A DNA stretch of 64,000 nucleotides from Endomychus coccineus (GCA_958510875.1 OY294067.1:33158912-33222911), one strand, 5' to 3'; positions 37,771 to 49,490 are shown, counted from the stretch's first letter. Program-made: numbers and translations. The notes: a model not told the origin generated them from the sequence alone.

Positions 37771-39013
37771 TAGTCCAGGCATTTAAGGAAGAAAATCGAC
37801 GATTTTTGTACGAATTTCGGCAAGTTCTCATTTCAGTCTATCCTCATGTATTTTGACGCACTGAAGACGATGATATATTTTAAATTTTGATTGACTCTGT
37901 GCTCGAAAATCTATTTTTGGACCCAAAATATGTCAATTTTTCGATTTTTTTGCTTTTTGAGAGTAAACTATGAGTTATACGAAAAAATGTTCAAAACAAA
38001 AGGTTGTTAGAAAAATAAATACGCAATTTTTGGCTCCAGTCAGAAGTTGATTTGAGGTCGTCGGTCCAAGGTAGAGCCAATTTGGTGTGTTTTCTAGCAC
38101 ATTGAAAAATTGAGAATATGTCAGTTTTGGTTTCTTTCATAATCTGTTTTCGTGAGAAAATAGTGTTCTTACTTTAATTTTTTTCGAATTTTAGTGTTTT
38201 GACCTATACCTCATTTTTTGGCGTAAAATCGACCATTTTGAAACATCCGTATTTTATGAATTTCAGACGAAATACTTATGTTACCGATCTAAAGCCAAAT
38301 TCATTAGAAATATTTCATCATTCTGCACGTTATAGCCAGAATTCAAGCATTTTGGTCTGAAGACTTAACTTTTGCGAAATTTGGAAATTTTGGACCACTG
38401 AAAAATCCAAATTTTTGAGGGAAACATTTTTTAACGGAACCTAAATCATAGATTCTATCAGAGGTTTCCATAGAGAGTACTTTAAGCTGAAATAGATCGA
38501 TACGAGTTGAGTAGCTATATTAATAAATGTGTTTGGGCCTCCAGAAGGCCCAAATTTGGGCCTATCGATGGAATCCATGGATAAAATTACAGAGAAATAC
38601 ATCGGCTATTCAAGTTTGAAACAGCTTACGCCAATTCGTTCACAATTTCAAGTAATAACGATTTTCATCATAAAAAACTAGCGCGGAATTTCATTTAGCG
38701 GCAATGAACGAGCGGTCAGTACTATAGATTCCGCGCGCGAAACTATATCTTTTTAAATATTTAAAAATGCACTTGAAGGGTTATAATAGGCTTGTGTGAA
38801 TGTGTGAGTTTACGTAGACGTGTGGACGTGTATATGTGACCGTGACTTGATGTTCTTAAAGGATGTTACATAACAAACTTTAATATTTGAAAACAGGGTT
38901 AATCCAAATGTAAACTACACCATCGTGTTCACCGCGTCAAAATACATGAGAATAGAGCAAAATTAGAACTGGCCGAAATTCGGATAAAATAAATTGCTTA
39001 AATGCCTGGACTA
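37771..39013. mobile_element. 1.24-kb terminal-inverted-repeat transposon, non-autonomous
   Basis: The left end TAGTCCAGGCATTTAAG at 37771 is mirrored exactly by CTTAAATGCCTGGACTA ending at 39013. Inverted similarity continues about 100 bp inward: GAATTTCGGCAAGTTCT against AGAACTGGCCGAAATTC, and CTCATGTATTTTGACGC against GCGTCAAAATACATGAG. The TA at each outer edge fits a TA-duplicating element. The interior is non-coding. The first eight bases, TAGTCCAG, are shared with the foldback at 16797. Confidence 0.85.
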
Positions 39014-39789
39014 TATCCACAATAATGAATGATATCTATTATATGGCAGATTCTCATCACGTCGTAATATGGTCCAAAAGACTAATAATTTATAGAAGTC
39101 CGTTGTTGAATTGAAGATTACATTGACTTTTTCGAAGATCACATTGACCTTTATGAAGATCTATAGTTTGTTCTCTATTATTCCTGAAATTACATCAATT
39201 GAGTTGTTCCTGTTTTTGTGGTCAATCTATGTACACTGGGAAAAAGGATCTCAAGTTGTAAACATATTTTTAATTGGGAATCATTTGTTGTTTTTGAATA
39301 ATAATAGCAATAAATGATAATATTAAATAATATTGGATAAATATTCTCAATAGTAATAATACAATATAACAAGACAGGTTCTTTAGAGAACAATCAGAAA
39401 TTATATTACAATCAAATATGTAGTTTGAAAAAATTTGTCATCTTAAATTAACTCCAAAACAAAGTTATTTTAAAATTTTTCTAAGTATTGTTGGTATTTA
39501 AGAAATTTAAATATTCTATGTTTGTCACTATTAACCCTAGACTTAGATTTAACTTAACTTATTTGATGGCAACAAAAGATTAAAATAATCGCTTTAAAAT
39601 TGTGGTGGTATGTTCAACAACACGTTCCCTACAAGTGCTTTTAGATGTAACGCCTTGCCCTACCCCTAACAACAGATGTCGTTACCTCAAATCATAAGCA
39701 ATATTTATTAAAGATAAATAAAGTATTTTACCAATGAATAAATTTATTATTGTTTTTATCCTGAGTTTGGTGTTAATTATTATACTGTA

Positions 39790-39890
39790 AACTGCTGTTC
39801 ACTCTGATGATGGCTACTTGTAGCTGAAAGGTCCTTAGTATTTTTACTATATAAGGATGATTATTTCGTTCTCATCAGTGGAAAATAATC
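39790..39890 (+). ncRNA. hammerhead-like motif, PLE terminal repeat type B
   Basis: CTGATGA at 39804-39810 is followed by a helix (GGCTAC, then GTAGCT) and GAAA, the conserved hammerhead core order. An extra U sits between the CUGAUGA box and helix II, as in every copy in this window. The continuation GGTCCTTAGTA matches the other type B repeats at 49.6, 56.0, 61.4 and 63.7 kb. No PLE frame adjoins it, so it is a solo repeat fragment. Confidence 0.6.
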
Positions 39891-40300
39891 TCACGCGTTT
39901 CGACTTTCGCCTTCAGAAATTATTTTTTTATTTGAACTGGAAGTTAACAAAATATTTCTACATCCAATTAATATGTTATGTACAATGTGTATTTATATCA
40001 AAGTGTTCAGTTTTTTATCACCATTGAACTCAAGTTTCGTATTTCAAAAATTACATGTATATTAACTGATTAATATATACAGAATAATAATGATTAAATA
40101 AATTAATTCCTCATGAAATATTTCAATTTTGAATATACTCATTACGTTAGCACATGTTGGAGTGTAGGACTTCTTTGACTAGTTTTATTACAATATTTCA
40201 AACAATATTGGTGACTGGTATGTTTAATTCACTTACATGAGTTGGTTTTAAGGGAGCACACACTCATTTCGGCTTTGAAATTCAGTGGATTCCTGATACA

Positions 40301-40410
40301 GTTATACGTCTTCTGATGATGGTCGTGAGACCGAAACGTACGTAAAGATGAAAATAATAAGCATATTGTGGTAGTGGGACCTATTTCCCGAGAATTTATA
40401 TAATTCATAC
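40301..40410 (+). ncRNA. hammerhead ribozyme motif, PLE terminal repeat type A
   Basis: All parts of a minimal type I hammerhead are present. Helix I is CGTCTT (40307-40312) with AAGATG (40345-40350). The box CTGATGA is at 40313-40319. Helix II is GGTC (40321-40324), loop GTGA and GACC (40329-40332). GAAA is at 40333-40336. A 3-bp helix III is ACG, two-base loop TA, CGT (40336-40343). The predicted cleavage follows A40344. One unpaired T (40320) lies before helix II. The terminal-repeat sequence ending ACCTATTTCCCGAGAA near 40390 recurs at 53.45 and 55.93 kb. PLE terminal repeats are known to carry such minimal hammerheads. Confidence 0.8.
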
Positions 40411-42035
40411 ATGGGTTAAGAATCATAATTAAGATATACAAGATCTGAATTTCCACATCATCTTTATTTATTTATTTGGATATTAAACTGTTTATAATTG
40501 ATTCAGCATGTTTTTGAATTCAGCAGATTATAGACCCAATTCGACGAAGGATATGGAACTGGCGGCGTTACGAACCGTTTTTTATTTGAAAGCAATTTTA
40601 ACGCATAGTTTGATTTATTCCGAATAAGAAAAGTGTTCCACGCAATTGAAGAAGTAATTACAATTAAAAGTACATATAAAATCAGCCTGTAAAATGTAAT
40701 AAACAGGGCAATATTCGTTTATTGCGGTGGATGTTTATAGTAGCTTTTCATAGCTTTATTTTTCTCGTGGGCCCTGCCGTTCCAATTGCTTGCTGCTCAT
40801 AATACAAGTTAGGATCTGACGACTTCTGACAACCGTTACCAGGGGAAACCACTTAATGAGGCCAGCGCAAGCAGGGGCTGAGAACGCTTTCCTTAGATTG
40901 CACCGGAAAAGTCAATGATGAAAAGAACTTGTTGTAAAAGGCTATTTTATAAAATATTCTGTTTATACATACACGTCGACACTGCGGTGGTATTATCTTT
41001 CATGCTTAACAAGACGAATTTCATTCGTTTTCCTGACTTATGTGAGCTCGTGTATACAACGGATTCACCAGAAAAATGGTTGAATTGAGGGTTTCAACAA
41101 GCCGATACAGGTATGAAGAAAAAATATGTGAGAGTAAATATTGATCGTCAGCTTGAAACATCCATCCCTGATTAAATAAAAATGATTATGAAGCTTCAAA
41201 AGAGTTAAAAAATAGCAACTCAGCAATCTGGAACACAGAAACACACTAACAAACACAAGCTTTATATCTAATCAATAGAATGATAACTAATAGATGAAGC
41301 TGATTCCATAATAACTAGGAATAAGCCGCATGAAGAGGATGTGAGGATCCAATCTTTTGTTATATTTCTCAGCCTTTCCATTATTTTCCAACAATTGTAA
41401 TCGTGATTCAGACGTGAACGTCTTCTCTTTGGTTCGGGTCATGTGTATTAGTTTGGAAAAAATATGTTGTTCTAACAGCTCTGCAGAAGGTGCTATCATT
41501 AAGTAATTGTACGATGACCTGGTGAACAATTGTAAATAGCTATAGGGACTTTTACGTAGCCGGTAGAAGAACAGTGTAGAAATTCTTATACTGTGATAAA
41601 AGGACTCACAATGATCACGGAAATTTCCAAGGTGACTGCCTTAAAACGTGAATGCCCTTAATTATTGACAAGAATAGGGAAGCACCGCTTTAATTTTATT
41701 TGTATCTGAAGATCTATGTTCCCAATAGTCTGTCGTCGTGTAAATATTTAAATTTTCAATATTATTTAAGATAAATATTTATCAATTATGCAAATACAAC
41801 AAAGTAATTTGATAACAACAACATGTTATACTATGATTTCTATTTTTATGATGCCATGAAATTATAAAAAGTTGAAATTTCACTTTCATTTTGATGCGCT
41901 CCCGGACGAGCCGTCCGAGATAATTTCTCGCATTTGCCCCATGCATCAGATCCGGCACTGATTTTTCGGATGCAATGTTTGTAAATTTGTAGCTTGATAG
42001 TTAGTGTGATAGCAGCCATTATTTTATTCTAGAAA
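40411..42035. other. no gene recognised
   Basis: AT-rich, with a GC-richer patch at about 40765-40905 (CGTGGGCCCTGCCGTTCC and following). Open frames of 63-80 codons on the minus strand have no motif I recognise. Confidence 0.3.
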
Positions 42036-43105
42036 GCAAGTTAATATGGCACTGTCATCCTGTTGTGAGCTATGTTCAAAATTTCTAGTCTCTACCTCGT
42101 CGGGAAGTTAGTTTAAAATCAACTGCAAAATTTTTCCACTTGAACTGACGTCATAAGGTTCCGTATGGAATCCTAACGAATAGAAAGATAAGAAAGGGAG
42201 TTAATATTGCATTATCATCCAGTTATTAAAATACTCTACTTCATCGGGAAGTTAGTTTAAAATCAATTGTAAGATTCTTTCGCCCGAACAGACGTAATAG
42301 GGTTCCGTACAGGATGAAAACGAACAGACAGACAAAAGAGCTAGTTAAAATCGTATTGTCATCCAGTTTTAAGCTAGGTTTCAAGTTTCAAGCCTGTACC
42401 TCATCGGGAAGTTAGTTTAAAATCAATGGCAAGATTCTTCCGCCTGAAAAAAATAATAGGGTTTCGTATGGATTTCAAATGAACAAACAGACAAGAAAGC
42501 AAGTTAAAACTGCATTGACATCTAGTTCTGAGCTATGGTTGAAGTTTCAAGAATCTACTTCATCGGGAAGTTTGTTGAAAATCAATTGCAAGATTCTTCC
42601 GCCCGAATAGACGTAATAGAGTTTCATCCAGAATCTAAACCAACATACAGACAAGAAAGCGAGTTGAGTTACATCGTCATCCAGTTCTGAGCTAGGTCTG
42701 AGGTAAATCTCTACCTCATCGGAAAGTTATTTTGGAATTATTTGCAAGATTCTTCCGCCCGAACAGACGCAATAGGGTTCTGTAATAGCAAACAAACAAG
42801 AAAGCGAGTTAATATTGCATTGTCATCCAGTTCTGAGCTATGTTTAATGTTTCAAATCTCCACTCCATCGGGAAGTTAGTTCAAAAGCAATTGCAAGATT
42901 CTTTCACCCTAATAGACGCAAAATGGTTCCATACGGAATCCAAACGAACAGACAGACGAGAAAGCAAGTTGAAATTGTATTGTCCTCCATATCTGAGCTA
43001 TTTCTGAGGTTTCAAATCTTTACCTCGTTGGGAAGTTAGTTTAAAATCAATTGCAACATTTCATCCGAACAGATAGACAGAGAAGGAAGCGAGCTAATAA
43101 AAACG
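42036..43105 (-). repeat. ~155-bp tandem array, family T (reverse)
   Basis: Seven units, with GGGAAGTTAGTTTAAAATC landmarks at about 42102, 42246, 42406, 42565, 42720, 42870 and 43030 (spacing 144-160 bp). Each also has GTCATCCAGTTCTGAGCTA, TCTACCTCATC, GCAAGATTCTTCCGCCCGAA and a GGTTCCGTA block. It is the reverse complement of the unit at 24995-25612. Divergence between units is moderate. Confidence 0.9.
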
Positions 43106-43620
43106 TTGTAAGAAATAATGAGGTTCCCAAAAAAAAAAAATGTCCATCGATAGGAGCAAATTATTTTTTTTGAGATGTTCATTCAACATAATAAAAACGT
43201 GAGTCATCCCTGACATAATTATGAAAATTTACAGTCATTACTGATGAGAAAACAGAACTAATTTATTAAGTTTTTTCCTGTTTGCAAAACGAGGTTTCAA
43301 TCAGTTTGAATGTATGGTTTTCTAGAAAAGAATTATTGAAGACTTTGTCATCCAAACTTCCCAAAAAATTTCAGTGAGCTATGCCGCTTCTGATTCAGTT
43401 CATCTAGTCAAGGACATACGCCATATGATTGTAGTGGTCACAAATGATTCTCATACCTTTACTGCTTCGCCGCATATTCTGAAATTTCAGTACCCTTAGT
43501 TGGCCTGAAAGTTCCTCGCACATATACCTGAATTAGTGTTCTAGTTGTAGGTACATTTCAGTGATTCTTCCAGGTCGACATTGAATGATGTAACACAAAA
43601 ACTTACTTGGGAATCAGCAG
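43106..43620. other. no gene recognised
   Basis: AT-rich sequence beyond the array; nothing recognised. Confidence 0.35.
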
Positions 43621-43624
43621 TAAT

Positions 43625-43916
43625 GGTTCACTACTTTGCCTATCTTGTTATAAAATTTGTTGATATAACATGTGAACAATAATTAAACAAATAGGGTAAT
43701 CTTTCGAATTAACCTAATTCAGGATTTATTGAAGATATATCCTTTATTGATCCATTTTAACAGATTAACACTACTCGTACTAGATCCATGTATATAGCTA
43801 ATAATTTTTGTGGAATAAACTTATTTCTATTTTCTATACTATTAGAGCACTGGCGGCACTAAAATTTCACTCTACGTAACCAGGCAATTATGAAATAATC
43901 AAATTAATTCCAACAG
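43625..43916. repeat. dispersed repeat R3, copy 2; possible solo LTR
   Basis: 43625-43760 matches 35610-35775. From TGTTGATATAAC (about 43670) to a CCAACA near 43916 the segment has the TG…CA ends and size (~246 bp) of a small LTR and contains GGAATAAAC, a polyadenylation-like word. No 5-bp duplication is visible and similarity to copy 1 starts before the TG, which weakens the solo-LTR reading. Confidence 0.4.
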
Positions 43917-44697
43917 TCTGCTGATGCTTCACAGACTTAATCTTTATTTCTATGAAACTTCATTTGAAAGGTACAAGCAAAAGATTATTTATTTCCTTTT
44001 AGAAGTATGTTGTGAGATTGTAAATCTTTCCGAGGTATAATATCTAATATTCCTTTCATAAGTTCCCATTCTTTGAACAGTAATAAAAAGTGAGGATACG
44101 ATTTACAGATGACAAGTGAGTAGAAAGTTCTGGAAATGGACGACAATATAAATAGAAGACATATATATGCATCGCAGATTCATTTCCTCTCGAGTTCCTT
44201 GGCAAGTACGGGAAAATATGTCTGAATTAAATCTAATACAAATATTTAGAGACCTGTGTAACAAAAGGGTCGAGTAAAGTCTGGCATATATTATATTTGT
44301 GTTAGCTCAGCGATTATTTACATAAAAATTTAATGAAAGTTATATAAAATGCGTGGAACGAACCCTAAAGTAATGATGTTTTATGCAGTCCTATGTAATG
44401 CTGATATTATATTGAACTCATCCAGATTCAGATAATAATTGCTTCTTTAGTTTTGATCTAATTAATAGAAGTGCGAAATTATTTTATATATGCTCAGTAG
44501 AAGACTCTTTTTGCATTGTAACGGATGAATCTTACCTGAATAGGGCATTTCTATCGGTTAAGGACGATGATGAGATCATAATTTCCGTGGATACTCACCT
44601 GAAAAGAAAAATACACATTAGGTAATCATCGAATCAAATATTTTAGCTACTGTTGGAATAATTAAGATACGAAGCAACTTCCTGGAGTAGAGAATTG
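43917..44697. other. no gene recognised
   Basis: AT-rich sequence; no coding or repeat content noticed. Confidence 0.35.
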
Positions 44698-44880
44698 TCC
44701 ATATTATATTGAAAAATCTTGGCTTCCGGATTGATTTCGCATCATGATAGCACGACTTAATACCAACGTTTCGCCAACCATTACAGGTGGCATCTTTAGA
44801 GCCTTGAACTGAAACTGAAACAGTCGTGCTATTGTGTAGCGGAATCCATCCGGAAGTCAAGATTTTTCAAGATTAGCTAT
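44698..44880 (-). ncRNA. hammerhead-like core between long inverted arms (type C)
   Basis: Arms 44698-44756 and 44822-44880 are reverse complements with few mismatches (ATAGCACGACT with AGTCGTGCTAT; CTTCCGGATTG with a CATCCGGAAG block; AAAAATCTTGG with CAAGATTTTT). On the minus strand the ~65-nt centre reads CTAAAGA (a one-base change from CTGAAGA), a helix-like GCCACC and GGTTGGC, GAAA, then CGTTGGTATTA. This is the order of a hammerhead core, enclosed by a 55-bp helix. The CTGA box is mutated, so activity is doubtful. The minus-strand frame 44618-44860 is a shadow. Confidence 0.5.
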
Positions 44881-44977
44881 CCGCAGAAGTCTACTATTCA
44901 ATATACCATATTATATCGTTGACCTTATGACTGTTATGTGACCCTAATAATCCTAAAAGGCACCAAAATTACAACAT

Positions 44978-45833
44978 AATTTTTTTTTGCAAATCGTTCC
45001 TGGACGGAACGATATTGAACTTCAAGAACTAGTCGCTCGACCATTTTTCACCTGTTAAACAGGAAATTGGCCAATTTTCATGGGAAAATTTATTGTAAAA
45101 TTTGTAAAATTGGTAAGTATTGCCAAAATTGGCTGGAAACTCCACTCGGGGGTTTTCGGGGTCGCTGATCACGATTCCGAAGTTAGATTTACCATTTTCG
45201 ACCGCAGTATCTAGAAATTGGCCAATCATATGTCAGAAAAATGGATAAATTAGATAATTTAGTAAGTTTTGTTGGAATTGGCACTGCTATCAAAAGTCAG
45301 GGAATTTATCCGTGACTGTAAATCATTTATTTCATATCCAATATCAAATGACTTCCGACTGAAATTTTCTAGCCATTTTCAACAAAAATTATGAAATTAT
45401 CTAATTTATCCATTTTTCTGACATAAAATTGGCCAATTTCTAGCTACCGCGGTGGAAAATGGTAAATCTAACTTCGGAATCGTGATCAGCGACCTGGAAA
45501 ACCCCCGAGTGAAATGTTTTATTCATTTTCAACAAAAACTACGAAATTATTAAATTTGGCTATTTTTCAGACATATAATTGCCCAATTTTTAGATACTGC
45601 GGTCGAAAATGGTAAATCTAACTTCGGAATCGTGATCAGCGACCCTAAAAACTCCCGGGAGGAGTTTTCCAGCCAATTTTGGCAATACTTACCAATTTTA
45701 CAAATTTTACAATAAATTTTCATGGGAAAATTGGCCAATTTCCGGTTTAACAGGTGAAAAATGGTCGAGCGACTAGATCTTAAAGTTCAATATCGTTCAG
45801 TATCCGTCCAGGAACGATTTGCAAAAAAAATTA
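44978..45833. mobile_element. 856-bp foldback element
   Basis: The ends read AATTTTTTTTTTGCAAATCG on the left and CGATTTGCAAAAAAAATT on the right. Arms extend about 250 bp: GTCGCTCGACCATTTTTCAC near 45032 against GTGAAAAATGGTCGAGCGAC near 45760, and ACTTACCAATTTTACAAATT near 45685 against its complement near 45100. The right half contains a duplicated block (AATCTAACTTCGGAATCGTG at about 45464 and 45617). The minus-strand frames 45029-45229 and 45550-45738 are arm translations. Confidence 0.85.
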
Positions 45834-46610
45834 AGTTGATTGTTCTGTTTGGAAAAAATTCCGAGCTTTCACATTTTTAACGTCTAATTTGACCCGACTA
45901 TTATAAGGGATTCATTATTATAAGTTAAGATATCATTTCATACATTTGAAATAGAATGTACATTGTAAATTCGTTCAGTATTCAACTATGCTCCTCAATT
46001 GGAATCAAAGATACTACAAAAGTATTCTATTATGAATTTTCACTCGTTGGAACCTTGCTTGTGAATGATAAGAAACAAAGAAATGGATAACGAAATTATT
46101 AAACATGTAGTAACGATTTATATTAAAAAATGGGAATGTGACAACGAAAACTGTACTCATTTTCAATTATTTAGGAGAATGAACTCACATTTGGGTAACC
46201 CCAATAATTTTCATTTTTAGTTCTTATCGGTTTTCAGGCGAGTGATTTTTGAAGTACTATTGTTAGAACGTGGCGTCCTTGGGATTGTGCTGATATAGGG
46301 GCATCGTAGTCACCTTCAAGAAGAAAAGATTTATCTCACGATGCTAAATAAATTAGAAATATATATCAATTTTTGCTGAAAATTTTGATTCAAGTGATAC
46401 TTCAGCCGAAACGTCTGCCTTAACTCTCTACTGAGGCCTATCATTCTTAGACAAAGCGACATGACTCTGACACATTTGGGAGTACTGACGAGGAAAATTA
46501 ATAAATTTTATGAAGAACAATCTGTACCTACAATGCTTTGCTTGACAAATAGGCTGACCAACGTCGAAACAAGTAGTTCCTTTAGTATTTCATGTGTGAG
46601 GAGAATTTAG
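45834..46610. other. no gene recognised
   Basis: AT-rich; the last part (46440-46610) may hold the decayed N-terminus of the transposase that follows, but I cannot read it. Confidence 0.3.
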
Positions 46611-46614
46611 CCTA

Positions 46615-47059
46615 AAATGGGTTTTAAATATCACTTGATTGATAAAAGACAAACCCTAATGGTATTTCAACGTTCACGGGAATGGCGTCATGAATATCTA
46701 ATGGCTATCAAATAATTTAAAGCAAAAAATAGTTCAATTTTCTATCTTGACGAAACATGGTTCGTTACACATAACACTGCGAAAAAAAGGTGGGATGATT
46801 TAAAAAAAAAAGCCAGTCCAAAGCTTCTTCAAACAACGGAAAAATAATAACGATAATACATGCGGGTTCAGAAAATGGATTTGTTCCGGACTGTCTTTTG
46901 GTTCCAGCTAGAAACATTACAGATTCCTCCCGACATTATCACCATGAAACTGACGCTGAGCTTCCAGAAGATTGGTTTGAAACATCGTATCCTTCAAAAT
47001 ATACCCAAAACTAGCGTAATTGTAATGGACAAAGGAAGCCCTGGCGTGACTCCGATTTG
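46615..47059 (+). pseudogene. DDE transposase relic (Tc1/mariner-like, YLDETW type)
   Basis: From 46617 the frame reads MGFKYHLIDKRQTL, then RSREWRHEYLMAIK, a stop, and SIFYLDETWFVTHNTAKKRWDD, which holds the first catalytic Asp of a DDE_3-type domain. After stops it continues ITIIHAGSENGFVPDCLLV and HHETDAELPEDWFETSYPS, then in another frame TSVIVMDKGSP, where relatives read V-I-V-M-D-N-A-x-Y-H with the second Asp. The third acidic residue is absent because the copy breaks off at about 47060 against an antisense LINE fragment. Known family role: cut-and-paste transposition. This copy is dead. Confidence 0.75.
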
Positions 47060-47064
47060 AAGTG

Positions 47065-47900
47065 TTTCTTTTTATGTTTCCAATTGTGACCTTTCAAACG
47101 TTGATCCTGGTTAAGACGTAGTTGATGTAAATTGTACTCGAATAAACCATTTAAAAAACGATAGGTCACGATCAGATCTCCTCGAAGTCAATGTTCCATA
47201 AATGTTGTTGCGTTCAGAATGCTAAGCCTTTCTTCGTAACACGGTATGTGGACGCCAAATGAAATCCGAGTAGCTTAGCGTTGTACAGACTCCAAAGTCT
47301 TTGCATCACGTGACCAGACGATACTCCAAACCAGGCCCGCGTACTCAAGAATGGGGCGTTTACATATGGTATAAAGGTTATAGAAGTGAAGGAAAATTTT
47401 GTGAAATGTCTTAGAAAGTAAGTTAACAGAAGTTTTTGTTTTTTTGTTACTTTGTTTATGTGCTGGGTTCAAGATAAATCTGCCGATACGGTCAGTCCAA
47501 GATCCTTGTGCTCGGTCACCGTCTTTAATTGAATATCATTCAACTTGTAATTAATATTGTGGGGGTTACGATTCCACATGGGCAATACAACACACTTTTG
47601 AACATTGAGAGAAATTTTCCATTATCTATACCTGATCGATATTTGCATTAAATCTTCTTGAACAAATTTGTATTTTTGGATAGGGATTGCGTAAATCTTG
47701 CTATCATTGGCATAAAAAAAATCATCGAGTGAACATAATTACGAATATCAGAGACATATAAAATAAATAGAATAGGCCTCCAGTACTGACCCCTGGGGCA
47801 TACCACTATAAACGTCATATTCGGAAGAGTATGTGTCGCCAATACGCACGGCAAGTTTTCTATGAACCAGATAGACCGAAATCCGTGCCAGTAAATTGCT
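47065..47900 (-). pseudogene. CR1/Jockey-like LINE reverse transcriptase relic
   Basis: On the minus strand from about 47900: ARISVYLVHRKLAVRIGDTYSSEYDVYSG with MPQGSVL, the fingers/palm loop block; then YANDSKIYAI, where the F-A-D-D-T-K-I catalytic box is expected (first Asp changed to Asn); HKDLGLTVSADLS; LYTICKRPILEYAGLVWS (open frame 47275-47472); and LRGDLIVTYRFLNG followed by a RGHNWK-like block. The order is that of the C-terminal reverse transcriptase half of CR1/Jockey-type elements. Frameshifts and stops are frequent. No tail or target duplication was identified. Confidence 0.85.
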
Positions 47901-49490
47901 CCTAATTCAAAGATGTTCTAGTTTGTAAAGTAAAAGTTTTGTAGGAACACGGTAAAAGCCATAGTAAAGTCCAACTTTACTATGTCAACTGGCTCGCTTT
48001 TATCTAATGACAAGCTCTAGTTATTGTCACAGGCAGGTTTGTGAGTACGGAGCGACCTATAATGTGAACAAATTGAAGTATTAAAGGTTTTCTAAATTAA
48101 TTACGAATACGTGTCAGATAAACTTGCAGCAGAAAATGGACATAAAGTATCTTCCCTCCTACTATTGAATATTCAATTCAATAGAACTGATATGGCGCTC
48201 AAGTCAAATCCAATACTAGGAGGAATCATATTTCCCCCAAATAAATAAATCTGTAAACATAGTAAGTAAAATTTCTGTAGACAGTTGGGAAAACTATATA
48301 GAACTTTTAATTGAGGTGGAAAACTACTAATGTTCAACCCTTAATAATAAGTTTAGATTCAGATGAAGATAATAGTGATAGTGACACTGAACTAGATTTA
48401 ATGTAGAATAAAATTAAGCTGTTAAAATTGATTATTGTAAAAATGTTCCGTGTGCTCACATTATATATCAACTAATAAAATGAAATATTATTTTCGATTG
48501 ATCACTACCTTCCTCTAGTGTAAGATGCATTTTTAATTCAAAATTAAAATAAATCATTATGTAGGTATATTTTCAAGCCGACCCTGGACTCTTTTCCTGC
48601 GATTTGAAGATGTTGAGACACAATGAGGTTAAATCAGCTAGTTGGTTCATTGCAGTGAAGGTGACGGTATAATATTGAATCATTTTCGAAAGACAGATAT
48701 CGAAAGCTACTACGAATGTTAAGATTATGACTTGATCAGAACATTTGATACATCTCTTCTGGATCGACAATCACGAGGACCAATATCTATTTAAATTGGA
48801 TGAGGCCTAAAAAACCTTATTCCCTATAAATTATCGTGAAGAATATACATTCTGGTAACAAGAGTGTTAGCTCGATCGAACGCCCACCTCGTGATGTAAG
48901 AAAACCTGATTTTGAACTTATTCTGGATATGAAACTGAACAACAATATTGACATAATAATCACGTTACTTTATCCTATTCAAATCGAAGTAGTCTAGTTG
49001 TTGTATATTTTAAACATGATCACGAGCTCATTATTCCATTAGTCTGAACAAGGAGGTCAGAAAAAATACCTCAGGCTATGATGCTTCGTTACCCAACTTT
49101 GTTGTTGCCTTAATGAGTCACACTCATATACAACGGTGCATTCCACCCTAAGAACGATCTCAACTCGGTATAAAATTCTGCATGAAGAATACATTTGAAA
49201 CATGAAATATCTCAAACTAATTAATTAATATATATGCCTGGCAGAGATTTTATTGTCTTCCAACTTTGGTATACGAATCCCAGATAATATTCAGTTTCCC
49301 TTTGTTATTTCTACATTTATTCTCCTTCTCGTAGTTTTTATTACATAGCGTAGATTCAACTGCGTTCATCGGAAATAGGTCCTGTTTTATTATAGCGATA
49401 CCATTTCATTCTACTGATTTGGCAATATATTTTCATTCGATATGGTATAGTGGATGTGCTAATACGAATAATATAGCTTTGCATAAAAAA
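47901..49490. other. no gene recognised
   Basis: AT-rich. Around 48355-48405 a frame gives LDSDEDNSDSDTELDLM then a stop, resembling an acidic protein tail, but nothing upstream supports a gene. Confidence 0.25.

Noticed and set aside
43670..43916. Firm call of a copia-type solo LTR
   Set aside because: TG…CA ends are present, but there is no target duplication and similarity to the other copy begins outside the supposed LTR; kept only as a possibility.
48355..48405. Acidic peptide tail SDEDNSDSDTELDLM before a stop
   Set aside because: No supporting frame upstream; a short Asp/Glu/Ser run from GAT/AGT-rich DNA can arise by chance.
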